Source: Datnioides undecimradiatus
Taxonomy: Eukaryota > Chordata > Actinopteri > Lobotiformes > Datnioididae
DNA: 64,000 bases
Direction of reading: 5' to 3'
Assembly: GCA_008933995.1 (NCBI GenBank)
Contig: WARS01000014.1
Coordinates: 372,001-436,000, forward strand
This document shows, in pieces, positions 1 through 12,877 of this stretch. The position numbers and the translations under genes were made by a program. A model generated the notes under the pieces. The model searched no databases and was not told the DNA's origin. It saw nothing but the letters and a program-made list of their open reading frames with translations. Each line of letters opens with the position of its first letter. Position 1 is the first letter of the stretch.

Positions 1-1133
1 CAGGGATTTCTCAAAGTGTGTGTCACGGCGGTTTTGAGCTGTTTGATATTGCACTTGGTTTATGAGTGTTTGTGTGTGAGTGTGTAGGTGTGTGTATATT
101 CTGCAGCGCGACAATATTACTACTTTTGACATATACCTCTTTTGCACAGTATTCAGGATTTGTTTAAGTGAGGATACATACCTAGGTAAAGGTATGTGTG
201 TGCGTGCGTGTGTGTGTAGGTGTGTGTGTGTGCACATGATGAATGCCTTCACTGTATGCATATGTGGCATTTCCCCCCTCTTCTCTCTCTCCCTCCTTGC
301 GTATCCAGCATAAGAAGCAGAGGAAGAGGAGGAGGAGAGAGGAGGATGAGGGATGAGCAAGGAAACACTAAGCGAAGAACAAGAAGCCAGAGTGAGATGA
401 TTTACAACATTAGGGGGGAAGTTCCTGTTTGTTTTCATGCCCTTGGCGTGTGACACTTATTAGGATTGAGACGACATGGTGGGTGTGTGCCGGGATGATG
501 TACGCCTTTTTAATAGCGTCTTTGTGTAGCACTGATGTCTGCGTGTGTTTCCTGCTATCTAAGTGAACTACAGGTACACACGTTGATCCCATGTTTCATT
601 CATATTCATTAGTGGACAGCAGTGGGACTCTGTTTGCTTTTTCCCTTCTGCTCTCAGTTAAACCCCCCCCCAAATGCTGACCTTCTCTGGACAGCTGTAG
701 CATGTAGAGAAGATAGGAGAAGAGAAGAGAAGGGAAGAGACACGCAAGCCTCCAGTATCATTAATATTTTAATGCTGAACACACTCAAGCGATCGCCTCC
801 ATTTATGTCAATGAAGTGAGTTTGTGTGTGCATGTTTGGATTGTGGCACTCACTCTTGTCCTTTCAGTCACAATGTCCCAGATGGACCACAGCTTATTTG
901 CCAATGTCAAGGCCCCTGTAGCCTTAATTAACATGCATGGCCCCCCCGACAGCCCATGCGGACAGAGCCCCAACACCTAGACGCACTCGATAGACGTCAG
1001 AGTGATTGATGGCCTCTCCTCCCCACTCCTGCCCTGATTTGAGCCCCATATCAACCTCTCTCTTTCCCTGCAAGTCATCGTTCCTCCACGTCAGCTCCTT
1101 CCATCTTTCAACAATTCATTACTCCCACTTCTT

Positions 1134-1152
1134 CACACACACACCCACACAC

Positions 1153-1182
<30 letters not shown>
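1134..1182. repeat. (CA)n microsatellite
   Basis: CA-rich from 1134, pure from about 1154. Confidence 0.95.
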
Positions 1183-1185
<3 letters not shown>

Positions 1186-2174
1186 CACACTCACACACCA
1201 TATACCCACCAGGATATGTCCACCCAGCCTCCCAGAAACCCTCATTCTCTCATTATGGTGGGAGCTGTGTCCCGCCTCTCTCTCCAGCCAGAGTCATATG
1301 TCACACACACATACGCACACATGCACACACATGCTAGAATTTGCACAATTACAAAAAAGGGCACTCAACTAAAACCTTTAAAGAACAAAATATTCCTTCT
1401 TTCTCTTTTGCATTTACTCTCTCACTACTCTCGCTCTCTCTTACATTAGCATTGTTAGGCACACCTGCTGTAATCCCTGTCTTTCTGACAGATTACTCCT
1501 CCTGCTCCTCCTATAGATCCCCTCCCTTGCCCCACCAACCAATAAATCTCCTCCCGATAAAACCCTCTCTGGTCCCGGGTCGTGGTAGACGACGATGTGG
1601 GGTCATGCTGATGTTTTGCTGATCACATACAGCAGGACGCAGTGTCTACCTGTAGCCCATCCACCTATTCAGACTGCCGACGACAGAAGTAGACACCAAC
1701 TGTTTGACTTAATGTAGGTCTTTGATTGAGTTTTCAATGTGGTGGCCATTGAGGTTCCTAGCAGAATTAATGTATTCTGTGGTAAATTAATCTTCCCTTA
1801 GTTATTTCAGAATCAATATCTCTCTTAATTCAATTGATTTATTTTAACTAAGTGTGTTTAAACATACACATTTATCATTATCCATGGTTATGAATCAAAA
1901 TAGTGAATCAGCTCAGGGTCAGATTACTTTTAATGAAAAAAACAATGATTTTCAAATAGATAAAAGATCTAACTAGGAAATTAATTTTAAGTTCCCACAA
2001 AGCAAAGGGACACAATACTTGACCCTGATTTGCTAAAAACTCCATCTCCTCCAATATCAATAGATAAACCTAATGACCTGATCATAATCTATTTAACATA
2101 TTTATTTTGAAGGATTTGAGATCAGCTAATGAGCCAAATCAAGCCACATGATTTGTTTTGTTTTTAATTGGTTT

Positions 2175-2188
2175 ATTGCCATGGCAAC
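2175..2188. promoter_or_regulatory. near-perfect palindromic RFX X-box
   Basis: ATTGCCATGGCAAC differs in one base from the palindromic RFX site GTTGCCATGGCAAC and contains a perfect 12-base palindrome. It lies in a repeat-poor, homeobox-site-rich part of the apbb2 intron. Binding is inferred. Confidence 0.55.
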
Positions 2189-2800
2189 CAGGCAAACTCT
2201 GCAGCAGATGAAGCTCATGTGATATGATTGAAAGTTCCAGAGAGCTCCTCACTAGAGCCAAATAAAACCTTTAATTTAACAAGTCAAAAGTTTTTGTATC
2301 CCTTTAACAAAATGTATGTTGTCATTTAAATTTTAAAAAATACAATAAATAAATATTTGTACCTAATTTTTGGACAGGATAACATGGCCCCGCCCACCAC
2401 CCACTGTCATCACTACTACAAAGTGATCAATTTACCATCATGTAAGTAAGAAAAGCAGCTGGAACAAGGGCATGCTAATTTCCTGTCAATCAGCTTATCA
2501 AGTCATGGATTAATCATTTCAGCTAGAAAACATACTCTTTTTTTGTAATTTAACTGAACCTTTAAAAAATTATGTATCTTTCTTGCAAGAAGGCTGAGAA
2601 AGAGACATCTAGTTACTGTATATTATGTGCATGAAACATAATGATTTATGGTACATGCAGCTAATTAGGTTACATGCATACAGTATTATCCAAACTGCAC
2701 TGTGAGTAGAGCTCAGCATAACTCGACACTAACTTGACACCAAATCCCTGGGCTCTCCCACACACTCTCTTTATCTCTTTCTCTTTTACTCTCTCTCTCT

Positions 2801-2803
<3 letters not shown>

Positions 2804-2848
<45 letters not shown>
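2804..2848. repeat. (CA)n microsatellite
   Basis: About 22 CA units preceded by a TC-rich tract; a second, interrupted CA tract lies at 2944-2985. Confidence 0.95.
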
Positions 2849-2849
<1 letters not shown>

Positions 2850-3989
2850 TAGTAAGATACATGAATGGGGGCGTCTTGCTGAAGTGACATCTCACTGAAG
2901 CTTTGTCTCAGTCGAGAATATCGTCACTTGTGTACAAAACCATACACACACACAACAACACACACATACACACACACACACGCACAGACGCAAACTCCAG
3001 AGCAGTGTGATGTATAAATGATCAAGAGCAGAGAGAACAGCAGGACATCATCTTTCTCCCTCTCTCGCCCACCCAGAATCCCTCTTTCTCCCCCTCATTC
3101 CTCACACACAACACACACACACTCTGTCTTTCCATCTCACCCACCCACCTATCTCTGCTCTTAAATATGTAATGAAATACGATGACTGTTGACACATGGG
3201 TACTGTGTGTGCTTCCTCAGCTTGTTGCCCCCTCCCTCTCTCATTTGCCTCTCTGCCACACTGAATGCTTGGAATTGGGTCATAAAGCCGCATGAACACA
3301 AATTGGGGTTGTGCATGTTTCTCCCTTTTTAGTAAAACACCATTTCCTCCATCAGCTGTGTAAATCTGTGCCTTTTTCTTAGAAATGATGCAGGGGTACT
3401 GAGGGTGAACCAAGCTGAGGCATTGCTACTGCTGTAAACAACATCAACTGTGTGCTTAAATCACACAGGCAGCACCGTGTGCTGTGTGCACTGCTTAATA
3501 CACTGTAGACAACAGTTTTATTTTTATTTCGACTTGATTTTGTCCTAGTTCTTTGCTGCCTTGGGCAGTATTGGCGATGATGTGTGTATCTGTGTGTTTC
3601 TGTCTGTCTCCCTCTGAGTGTATATATGTGTGTGTAGTGAGACAAGGGGAGTGTGTGTCGTGTGTTACCAGTGATGCAGAGTGGGTCTCCTCCTCCTCCT
3701 TCACTGTGCCCTCTGGCCCTGGGTGCTCATTTTGTTGCTCATCTTGGTGCTGTAAACAAGTTTACGGTGTAGAGAGGTAATTACGCACAGACATTCTACA
3801 TTAGGCCTAATGGCTGTGGGCCATGACTAATTCACCAGGTCGCAGAGGGGTTTACCCTGCTAAGTTGTCACACAGGCTTTAAGTACCCCAGTGCCACTGT
3901 GGATGGTTTTGCTGGTGTTACTTTTAGTGAGATTCATATTAACTCCAAGATCCTGCTCCATAGACTCTTTTTTGTCATTGTGCTGCCTC

Positions 3990-4260
3990 GCTATTTAAGG
4001 AATAGTTTAACAATTTAGGAAAAAATGCTTTAGGAAATTTGGTGAGAGTTAGAGTTAGATGTGGAGATGGATGGTTCTAACTGTGTTAGCTGGTGAGTCC
4101 CTTAGCTTAGCTCAGAAAAAACTATTTGAAACAGCAAGCCTGGCCCGCCAAACACCTTTAAAGCTAATGACTAATTATGAGCACTAATTCACACAACACA
4201 TCTCATTTGTTGAATCCATATACAACGATAATTGCATTGTGAGTGTTTTAAGGGGTGGGG
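3990..4260 (+). repeat. diverged interspersed teleost repeat
   Basis: Resembles from memory a very common fish repeat: AGGAATAGTTTAACAATTTA, then GAGAGTTAGA, TTAGCTTAGC, GCCTGGC and CTTTAAAGCTAATGACTAAT in the expected order. The family name is not known to me. Confidence 0.55.
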
Positions 4261-4315
4261 ATGGATTCTTCCACCTCACTGTGACATCATCACATCAGTA
4301 CACTGAGATGACATG

Positions 4316-4351
4316 GAATAGAATAGCATAGAATAGAATAGAATAGAATAG
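4316..4351. repeat. (AATAG)n pentamer repeat
   Basis: Seven units with one variant, followed by TCTTTATG. It is probably the terminal repeat of a retroelement remnant. Confidence 0.8.
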
Positions 4352-5959
4352 TCTTTATGCTTGCTTGTAACGCCTCCTTATGTTTTATTAAGACAATCTA
4401 ATAGACGTGAGCATTAGAGTTGGTTTTGTCCCACTGTACATAATATGTACATAGATGAGGCTGTAAAGAGCTCAATGAATAACTCAATAAACACTCACAC
4501 ACTTTTGTTAATTATCATCCTTTAGTAAATAAATTACATTCTAGGACAGTTGGCCCCTATAGGGTCTTAGAGGTCAGTGACGTGGTTTCACTTAAGTAAA
4601 AACAAAGTAAAAGTTACTTTGAGTTCATCTTTGTCAGTATTTCTTTATTTAGTTTATTGGTTTTGAGAGTGTTGTAAGGCCATAGCCTTTTATTATACTG
4701 TTACAGAGCTCATTACAGTTACACCCCCAACATCACTGCTATGAATATAGTTTTAAATTATATTGATTATTCTGAAAAAATAGAGAATAGAAAATGAGAT
4801 GAGAGGCTGAAACCTCGAAACTCAAAGTAACACAAACATTTTTTTGTCCTTGGACTAAAAGAGTTGATTACTAAACATAGGTGACTTCTGAAATGTGTTT
4901 GTTTATGTTAAAAATAAATATTCAGCAATATGTACAAATGATTACAGCATTTGCCTCAAACACTCATTATTAGTTAGGATCTAATTCTAATATTGACTAT
5001 CTAAGCATGCTGTATAGACACAACTGTAAATACTATAGTGGATGGTGGACACTTTACCAAGTGCAGTAGTGCAGTAGTGTAAAACATAGCTAATATCTGT
5101 CAGAAGCTCTGTTCAGTCCTGTTAATGACTTTGTAAAGTGTGCACTTTGAATTTGTGTGCACTGCTCTAATCTTTACGTTTTATTGGGCCTTTTATCACC
5201 ATATTCCACATTCCATTACAATAAACTACAATTATCTGTTGTCATGAGCAACACTCGCTGTTTTCTGCAGACACAATTATCAGCACTCAGGGGTCCAATT
5301 TTTAAAACAGACAGCAGTGTAGAGCAATGTTTATTGGGTTTGGAGGAATGAAAATGGAGAATTTTCCAGCAGAACGCGATTATGAAGGTCAATCAACAGA
5401 ATTTGAATTAATCAAAATAAAAATGAATTTGGGAGCCACGACAGCAGGATTGCTTCTCACAAAGGGAGCTTTAGGGTGGAACTTTTTTTTTTTTTACTGG
5501 ATTTACTACTTCTTATAACTTCATGAATATTATTACAGCTGTTATCGTTATTTGTATTCAGACTGATTATATTATTCAACTTAGAGAAAATTTTGAGAAA
5601 TTGCAAATGCTTTGCTGGAGATGGTTTCAAACTACATTATGTTTTTAACTAAGCTTATAAAAGAAAGATCCTCACATAACTGTTGCAAAAAGATGGCTTT
5701 AAAGAAGAAAAATTGAGGACCAAAGCTGCTAGAGATAAAATATACCTGCTACGTAGTTAGTTATTCTCTTTAAAGTGTGATAAAAGGGCTTTCCTCTAAC
5801 TCACCATCCAACTGCTGTTGCGCTCACGTGTCACAGTTCAGTGTTGGATCTCACTGTAAAACTGGATCACATCCACATCCACTTTGGACTGAAGCCAAAG
5901 TCACAACCCTGTCAGCAATCATAGAGTTACCAGTTCAGATGCAATCAATAAGTATAACA

Positions 5960-5965
<6 letters not shown>

Positions 5966-6008
<43 letters not shown>
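5966..6008. repeat. (CA)n microsatellite
   Basis: About 21 uninterrupted units. Confidence 0.95.
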
Positions 6009-6010
<2 letters not shown>

Positions 6011-8929
6011 TATACACACTGTACATGCACCTGGCCCTCACTGCCTCCTTGACTACTTTTTGCTGACAGTAGAGTCACAACAACTTCCTCCTCAGACACT
6101 TCTAATCATTATTTGGCTGTGCAATTAGCATATGTAAGCACATTAGCTTAGCGGCGGCAACTACCCAGACACTCTGTATTTGATAATTGAAGTCTGTGTG
6201 AAGTGTGCGTGATGCCACAACAGTGCTCTGTGTGTTTTTGTGTGCATGTGACAGATGGTTTAGAGAGGACACAAGTCCCTACTGAGTGATACTTGGAGAT
6301 ACCAAGCAGAGGAAAATGCAGCAGAGCAGACTATGTGGGGACTAGTTACGTTTGTGTTGTTTTCACTGCCTCTTAAGGAGCCTCTTTTATTGCAGCAGTT
6401 GTGGACACTTTAGTTTTATGACACCATTTTAGCACCTGAAGGTGCATCATCAAGTTTTTCCTCTACAGAGGTTTTTGGAAGTACTCAAATTTAAATAAAG
6501 CAGTCTTATTAGTGAAAATAGTGTTTTATTGGAAATTGTCATGTTTATGGCAAAAGTGTGATTGGAAAAAACACTACAGAACACCTCTGAAAGCTGTTAC
6601 AGGTGTTGATGCTCCATCTCTGGCATCTGGATATTACCTGTGCACGGGTAAATGTTTAGGGAGATTGAACAGTTATAGCAGTGGAAAAACACCAGTCACA
6701 ATTTCACTGGGCCATACTGTGTAAATTTTCTTTAAAGTTGCAGGTGTTTAATGGGAGGAGGTTCAGAGGAAACATAGTTGTTTTAAACTGTCAGTGATGA
6801 GCTGGCTATCACAGCTTAAAGCTGCATCAGACCTTAGGAACTATATCTTTAACATGGGTGGGGGAGAATCTGGTGTTGATTACTGCTTTGTGCATTTCCA
6901 CCAACAATCAAGAGTCCTATTTGATGCAGAAAAACATTACAAAGGAGGCAACGTCTGCTTTTTCACAGCCAACCGCAGCATCAGTAGTATGTAGAGGTAG
7001 GGGGGATGGGTAGGTTATACATTTTCTTTTTCACATTTCTTCTTCTTACATTCGTCATCAGTATTTGGCAGCAGCATATGATATTTATGCACTCTATTCA
7101 ATAGCGTTTTTTCTTAGATTAATGAATGGGAGGATCATTGCAGGAATGGAGGATCCAAACATATACAGGAAAACAGAAAATGTGGGATCAAGCGTTGACT
7201 ATGATGAACTGAAAGTGTGTTTAAATATGCGAGGGTGGGATTTTCCTTCGACTTTACATATGCTAATGTTACTACTACACACAGTGCTGTTAGTACTACT
7301 GATGACTGATGTCAGAGCTGCAGACACTGACGTGTCTGTGCGACTTTCTTACACCCAGTTCACCATACATCTGCAGCCGTGACCTCATTTAATCTCCGAG
7401 TCATACACATCCTCTCCAGCCGAAGCTGCCTCACAGCCATCAGGATCAAAGAGAGATTGGTAGTAGTGAGTCAGTCATCCTTTATTCAGCCCTGGAAATA
7501 TGTGCAGCACAGAGAGAGGGAGAAAAAAGAACACATGAGTGGTGGGAGTCTTGGTTTAACTCATCTCTCTGCTTTGGTGCTTTCATACCTTTCATCTCTT
7601 TTTACCTCTTTTTTTCCTCCCCACCTCTCCCTCTGCTGACCAGCCCCCAGTGAGTCTCACACCTCGTTCCCATTCCTCTCTGCTACACTACCTCCTTTTC
7701 ATTTTGGCTTTCTGGCCTCCTGCCTTTATCACTCCCCTCTCTCGACATTTCTATCTATCCTCTCATCTGACTTTCCTGCCAAAAACTCTCCCTGCATCTC
7801 AGAGGTCTATGTGCCATTCATGTTCAGCTGTTGGTTGATTTGTGGCCTGCCTGTCTCCACCATGTGTCACCTCTTCCATTAAGTGAGCTCAGGGACAACT
7901 GCTCATCAGTGCCAAAGTGAGACAACAGCCGTCTCTCCTCTTTGTCCTCTTTGATTGTCACCGCACTAAAATGCAGTTTCTCTTTATCCTGACTGTTTTC
8001 AGGTTGTTCTTTGTAAAGTTTTCTGTCTACGCTAATATGGCAAATCAACAGGAAAATCACTAAATTTGTCCTTTCTCCTAATTTGGTCTGCATATTATAA
8101 AACACTGCACTACAGCCAGTATGTTTCCCGGGCATGGAGGTCATGTCCTGAGTATTACTTCAGCAAATTTCACCATTTGTAATGCAGACTTCTACAATAA
8201 GTCCCACATTACAATGTGATTTAAAATTTCTGTGGGGGTCAGTGGGGTCTCTTTTGTAGGCAAAAATATACAGAATTTATATATTTAATATATATTTCAT
8301 TATATTAAAATTAAAGTAATTTTGTATCCACCAGAGCATGAGGTATGGTTAAGAATTATATATTTTAAGAGTTTAATCAATAGTATTCTTTTAAAAATCA
8401 TTTCTCGTGTGTGGGACTGAAGTCTAAACTAAAGTCCTGTCTGTGCCCCTGGTTAACAGAAACTGCCTGGTTACGCTACTTAACTCTCCTTTGTGTCCCT
8501 CCTGTCCATCATCACCTAAACTGTGCTGTACTGCAGCCAAACTCATGTTAGTTGCCTTCATTTACATATTTTTTATTCCTGATTCAAATAACTAACTGAT
8601 TCAAAACTAGTGGTTGGATTGTGACTTATATATGCTCATATGCAGATAGGCAGATGAACCGTATAAGCTGCGCTCATAAAATCACCATTTTATGGTTATG
8701 AAAGCAAAGTAAACATAAATGTGACTTAATGTGAACACCTGTTTTGTGCAATCAGCTTTACTGACATTTTAAATGAGTGATCGTAAACAAAGTTAAAGGC
8801 ACCGGAGGGATACAGGAATTCTATCTTTAATTTCTGACTAATAGTCAGAAAGTTTGACTACTGGTCAGAAAGTATTCAGACTACTTTCTGACGTTCTGAC
8901 CAGGCTTGAGTCACAGTATGCCAAAACTT

Positions 8930-9090
8930 CCGTTTTCTCCTTTTGTTTTGCCTTTATTGGATGGATACAGACAGGAAACTGCAGAGAGAGAGGTTTCAAT
9001 AACAAAGGTTGCCAGTTGGAATCAAACCAGTGACAGTTTCAACCATGCAGCATGGGCTGTAACACCTCAGCTAACAAGACACTCCAACTT
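8930..9090 (-). repeat. possible tRNA-like/SINE-type repeat remnant
   Basis: TTGCCTTTATTGGATGGATA, then ACAGACAGGAAAC, GTTGCCAGTTGGAATC and CTCAGCTAACAAG follow the layout of a common fish repeat containing tRNA-like boxes. Diverged; strand and family are guesses. Confidence 0.4.
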
Positions 9091-9763
9091 TCCCTGTTTT
9101 TAAAATTCTCAGTTTTCCTGTGTCAGAAAATATTGGAATAGTGTTGAGAAAGAGAAAAGGATTCATCTCCAGATACAGCTGGCTTAGCCTCAGTCTTGTG
9201 CAGTCAAAGCCAAATAAGGACAATGTGATCACAACAATATTGTAGACTCTTTGGAGGCGGGAGTCTGTTCTTGGTTCGAATCAGGTGTGGTGTTGCTTTG
9301 CTATCTGTAATAAAACATTTGCAACACTTTCAGTCTGATGCTCACATGCAAATTAGTTGCAGAGAGAGAAGAATGGGCTAGTGTGTCGAAGTAAATGGAG
9401 AGCAGCTTTGGGGCCATTGAGAATTTTGACACCAAAAATCCAATACCACCAAAGTGACTGTCAGTGAAAACAGCGTGGAGTCTGAATTTGAAATGGAGCA
9501 GAAGAAAGCAGAATAGGATGGAAATGGACTTATGAATGAAAGAGAAAGAGATGCATTCTCATATGGCATGTGCAGGAAACATTTACATGTTGCGAGCGAG
9601 AGCTTTTAGGCAGTTTATACATGTGTTGATTTAGCCTCCATATGTCTGTCTGTGTGTCTATGTGTATGTGGGCGACCACCGGCTGTTTGGAGAGCAAGTT
9701 GAAGCAGCAGCTCTGATGCTCTGACTCTGAAGATTCCTGTTTGAAATAAGCTGCCAGCTGCTA

Positions 9764-9798
<35 letters not shown>
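9764..9798. repeat. (CA)n microsatellite
   Basis: Uninterrupted CA tract of about 17 units. Confidence 0.95.
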
Positions 9799-9801
<3 letters not shown>

Positions 9802-10168
9802 TGCTTCTTACTAAGTGGATCATCAAAGAATCAAAGGCAGTCGATGTTTGAATTAGCCCTGTGTTCTGTATTCAGCCTGTGCCTCCTTTGTAGTGTACCT
9901 GATAATGGATAGAGTGTGACAAACTATATGGAAGATGTTACACTGAAGTTACTCTGTTGATATGAATTATTCTGTGCTGCATCTTTTATTTTTTGTGAGT
10001 TTTTTCAGAGGGGTTTGGGAAAGAAAAGAGAGTGTGAGATGGAGAGAGCTGTGGAAAGGGAAAGGAAGATGAAAAGAGAAAAAGTAAAAAGAGAGGGATG
10101 AAAGAGATGGAGAGGAGGGTAGAGAGAAATGGGGAGTAGAAGGAGGGAAAGCTGTGGTAACAAACAAG

Positions 10169-10229
<61 letters not shown>
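10169..10229. repeat. (GT)n microsatellite
   Basis: Two GT blocks separated by ATGTGTAT. Confidence 0.95.
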
Positions 10230-10231
<2 letters not shown>

Positions 10232-10647
10232 AAGGCACGTTGGCACATCTAACATTAAAGGTGTGCTGTGTCATAATGTAGCAGAACGCTAAGCCACTGA
10301 AATGAAAAGTACACAGAGCTGAGCTCCAGTGCACACATACAACACACGCATACACACACACACCTCACGGGAAGACAGTGATTGAGGTGAAAGAGCGTTG
10401 TGTCATTTCTGACTGCTGCATGTGTATTAACATTGTTTTTCTTCTCTTGCTTTTTCTGTCCCACCTCCTGCTCCCATTTTTCCACCTTTCATCTTTTGCT
10501 GTAATACAATTTTCTCATCCTGTCATATTTCTTGTCTCTTAATTTCTCTTTTCACTTTCTTTCTTTCACTCACTCATTCTTTCCCCACTATTTCCTCACT
10601 TCCCTTCTTTCATCCCTTCTCACTTCCCTTTGCTTCCTGGGACCCAG

Positions 10648-10653
10648 AGAAAG
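10648..10653 (+). CDS. apbb2: apbb2 candidate 6-nt microexon (PTB1)
   Basis: Six bases, AGAAAG, lie between a good acceptor (cccag) and a donor (gtaatt). A C/T-rich tract of roughly 150 bases precedes it. The next exon starts with the third base of an Arg codon (GGAC, giving R-D-F), so an upstream exon must end in phase 2. Inserting the six bases would read AG|A GAA AG|G, adding Arg-Glu before R-D-F-A-Y. FE65 (APBB1) is known to have a neuron-specific six-base miniexon adding Arg-Glu at this place. A TGC lies about 17 bases upstream of the microexon, as expected for SRRM4-dependent neural microexons. Splicing itself cannot be seen from DNA. Confidence 0.75.
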
Positions 10654-11061
10654 GTAATTGCTCTTTGTGGTGTGCTCCAGTGTGATCTGTTTCTCCATTG
10701 TTTTCAGTAATCGTTGTGTGAAGACTCCCACCCCACCCCTGCTTGTGCAATCACATATGTCACTTCAGGCATCAAATCAGTGGCTTTGTTCTGCCCAGAG
10801 TCACTGTTGCTCTTTACAGGGGAGCAGCAGCAGCTACTGAGGGTCTAAATCACTGGTGTTGAATTATCAGCGAGCCATGTTGGCCACAGGCTATTTCCCA
10901 TCAAGAGTTGCATGCTGTTTTATAGCATTTTGATCCCCCAGAGAGGGTACAGAAGTCATAAAAGAGCCATTTGTAGTATGTGAGGCAAGGCCACTCATGC
11001 TGCTTTGGTGACACACTGCTCAAATGTCCCTGAACAAAGTGCGGTGGATGCATACATTCAG

Positions 11062-11113
<52 letters not shown>

Positions 11114-12821
11114 CCATTACACTTTCCTTTCTGGCCACAGGCGGGGGGAATATTATCGACCCAAAGTGTGTGAGCACACAATTAAGCAGAGGAGACGGGC
11201 CGGATAATGGACTCATAAACACAAAGAGCCCACTGTGATAAATGCTGGCTGTGTATGCCATATTTTTGTTTGTGTCTATGGTTATTTGGGAGTGTGCGCT
11301 ATGTGTGTGTTCAGCTGTTCAGCTGTATCTGGTGACACTGCGATCCAGTTGGCTTCGCTGCATGTCCCCACTTCGCTCTTTCACTCTGCCTGGTGTGTTT
11401 ACTCATTTCAGTCTGAACTGGAAACGCATCCTTTCACCTTTTGTTCTGCAGCTCGTCTCACCTGTTAATGAGGAAGAAATGTGTCTATCTTTCATCTTGT
11501 GTGTATGTGTGCATGTGCATCTCCCACATGGTGCTGTGTAGTGTTTCATCTCCCACCCACTCTCTGCATAAAGTTTCCTTCCTGGTAGAGCTTCCTCTCC
11601 TAGTCTCACCCCCATGCTCGATATTTTCCTTGCAATTGTGGCACCGCTGCGCAAACGCTCAGCACATAGTTTCCTCAGGCACTGGGACACACATCTGCCT
11701 TGCTGTATGCCTGTGTGTACCTGTGTGTGTGTCATCGTATCCAAAAATGGCAACCACCATTTTTAGTCAAGGAATAACTACAGACAGAGAAACCTGTTGT
11801 TACAGCTCAGCAGTGCAGACTGTCACATGTTAAAGGGGCTTTAAGTAAAATCTTCATCAAAACAAAAAAACAAAAAACATTAACTGGTGTCCAAGGACTT
11901 GCAGCGATAAGTGAGTAAAGCTTAGAGCAGCCTTAAAGTGACACGAATAATGAAGCAACATTTTCACAATAAATGAGTGAAGTAATTAGAGCAGAGCTCC
12001 GACAAGAAACGTCTAGAGATGAGGTAAATATATTATGATGCAAAATGGGGTAATTACAGTTTTGTGCTGTCATTTGCTTTTTTGACTTGCACATGAAATT
12101 TCTTGCAACTCACTAAGCTGGCTTTTTATTCTATTGCTGAATAGCTGACAATGCTACAGGTGCAACTATGCGAGTTGGAATGTTTTTGTCTCAGAGCAGA
12201 CTACGGGTCCAAGGACAGACTTTATTTGATGTTTGCAAAGAGTCACCTCCTGGCAACACGTACAGAATGAAGAAAAGCTGTAAAAACCCACTCCAAGAGA
12301 AAAGTTCTTCATCAGGGGAATGAGAATAGATGAGAATAAAATCACTGGGAGGGATTTCAAATGAAAAGTAATCAACAAATTTCCAGACATTGCTGATAAG
12401 GCCAAAATTAAGCTGAACAAACTCAAGAAAAATGCTAAAGGGAACATGAAGTACAAATTGGCAATCATATCCACATATTGGCCCTAAGCCAGGTGCCCTT
12501 CGGGAGGAGGTGTTTGAGCCTTTTATAGAGATGTTAAATCTTATTATGCAACAATGTCCAAAAGTGGCTCTCGAAGGAGCAATACTTGGAGACTTTGAGG
12601 GGAAAACTATAATCTGTTTGTGGAAGATATTCAGTGTATTAAAATTAAGTAGATAAAACCAGACTCCCGCATACAATATATGGGATGAAGAAGTGTTATG
12701 AAATGGAACAAATGTCATTAAGGCAAAAAATGTAAATTAACAAAGAGATGGAAGTCTGTGATGGGCTTATTAATGCAAAGAGGATATTTATCATATTTTC
12801 TTAACCATAAATGTGCCCCTG

Positions 12822-12877
<56 letters not shown>

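Larger units (their letters stand above)
1..10647 (+). other. apbb2: apbb2 intron, 10.6 kb, continuing upstream of the window
   Basis: No exon of PTB1 or the WW domain could be found here by reading all frames, so this looks like one long intron upstream of the microexon. It contains several CA/TG microsatellites, a possible conserved non-coding block at 1730-2460, a likely interspersed repeat at 3990-4260, a tRNA-like repeat remnant near 8930-9090 and a cluster of short palindromes at 8831-8903. Open frames here are short and mostly repeat-driven. Confidence 0.6.

Noticed and set aside
1006..1449. 147-codon frame on the + strand
   Set aside because: Built on CA/TC simple repeats (His-Thr runs); no start context, homology or splice support.
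9967..10361. Overlapping minus-strand frames of 89-118 codons
   Set aside because: All three frames are open because of a (GT)n and purine-rich tract; peptide is repeat-driven.
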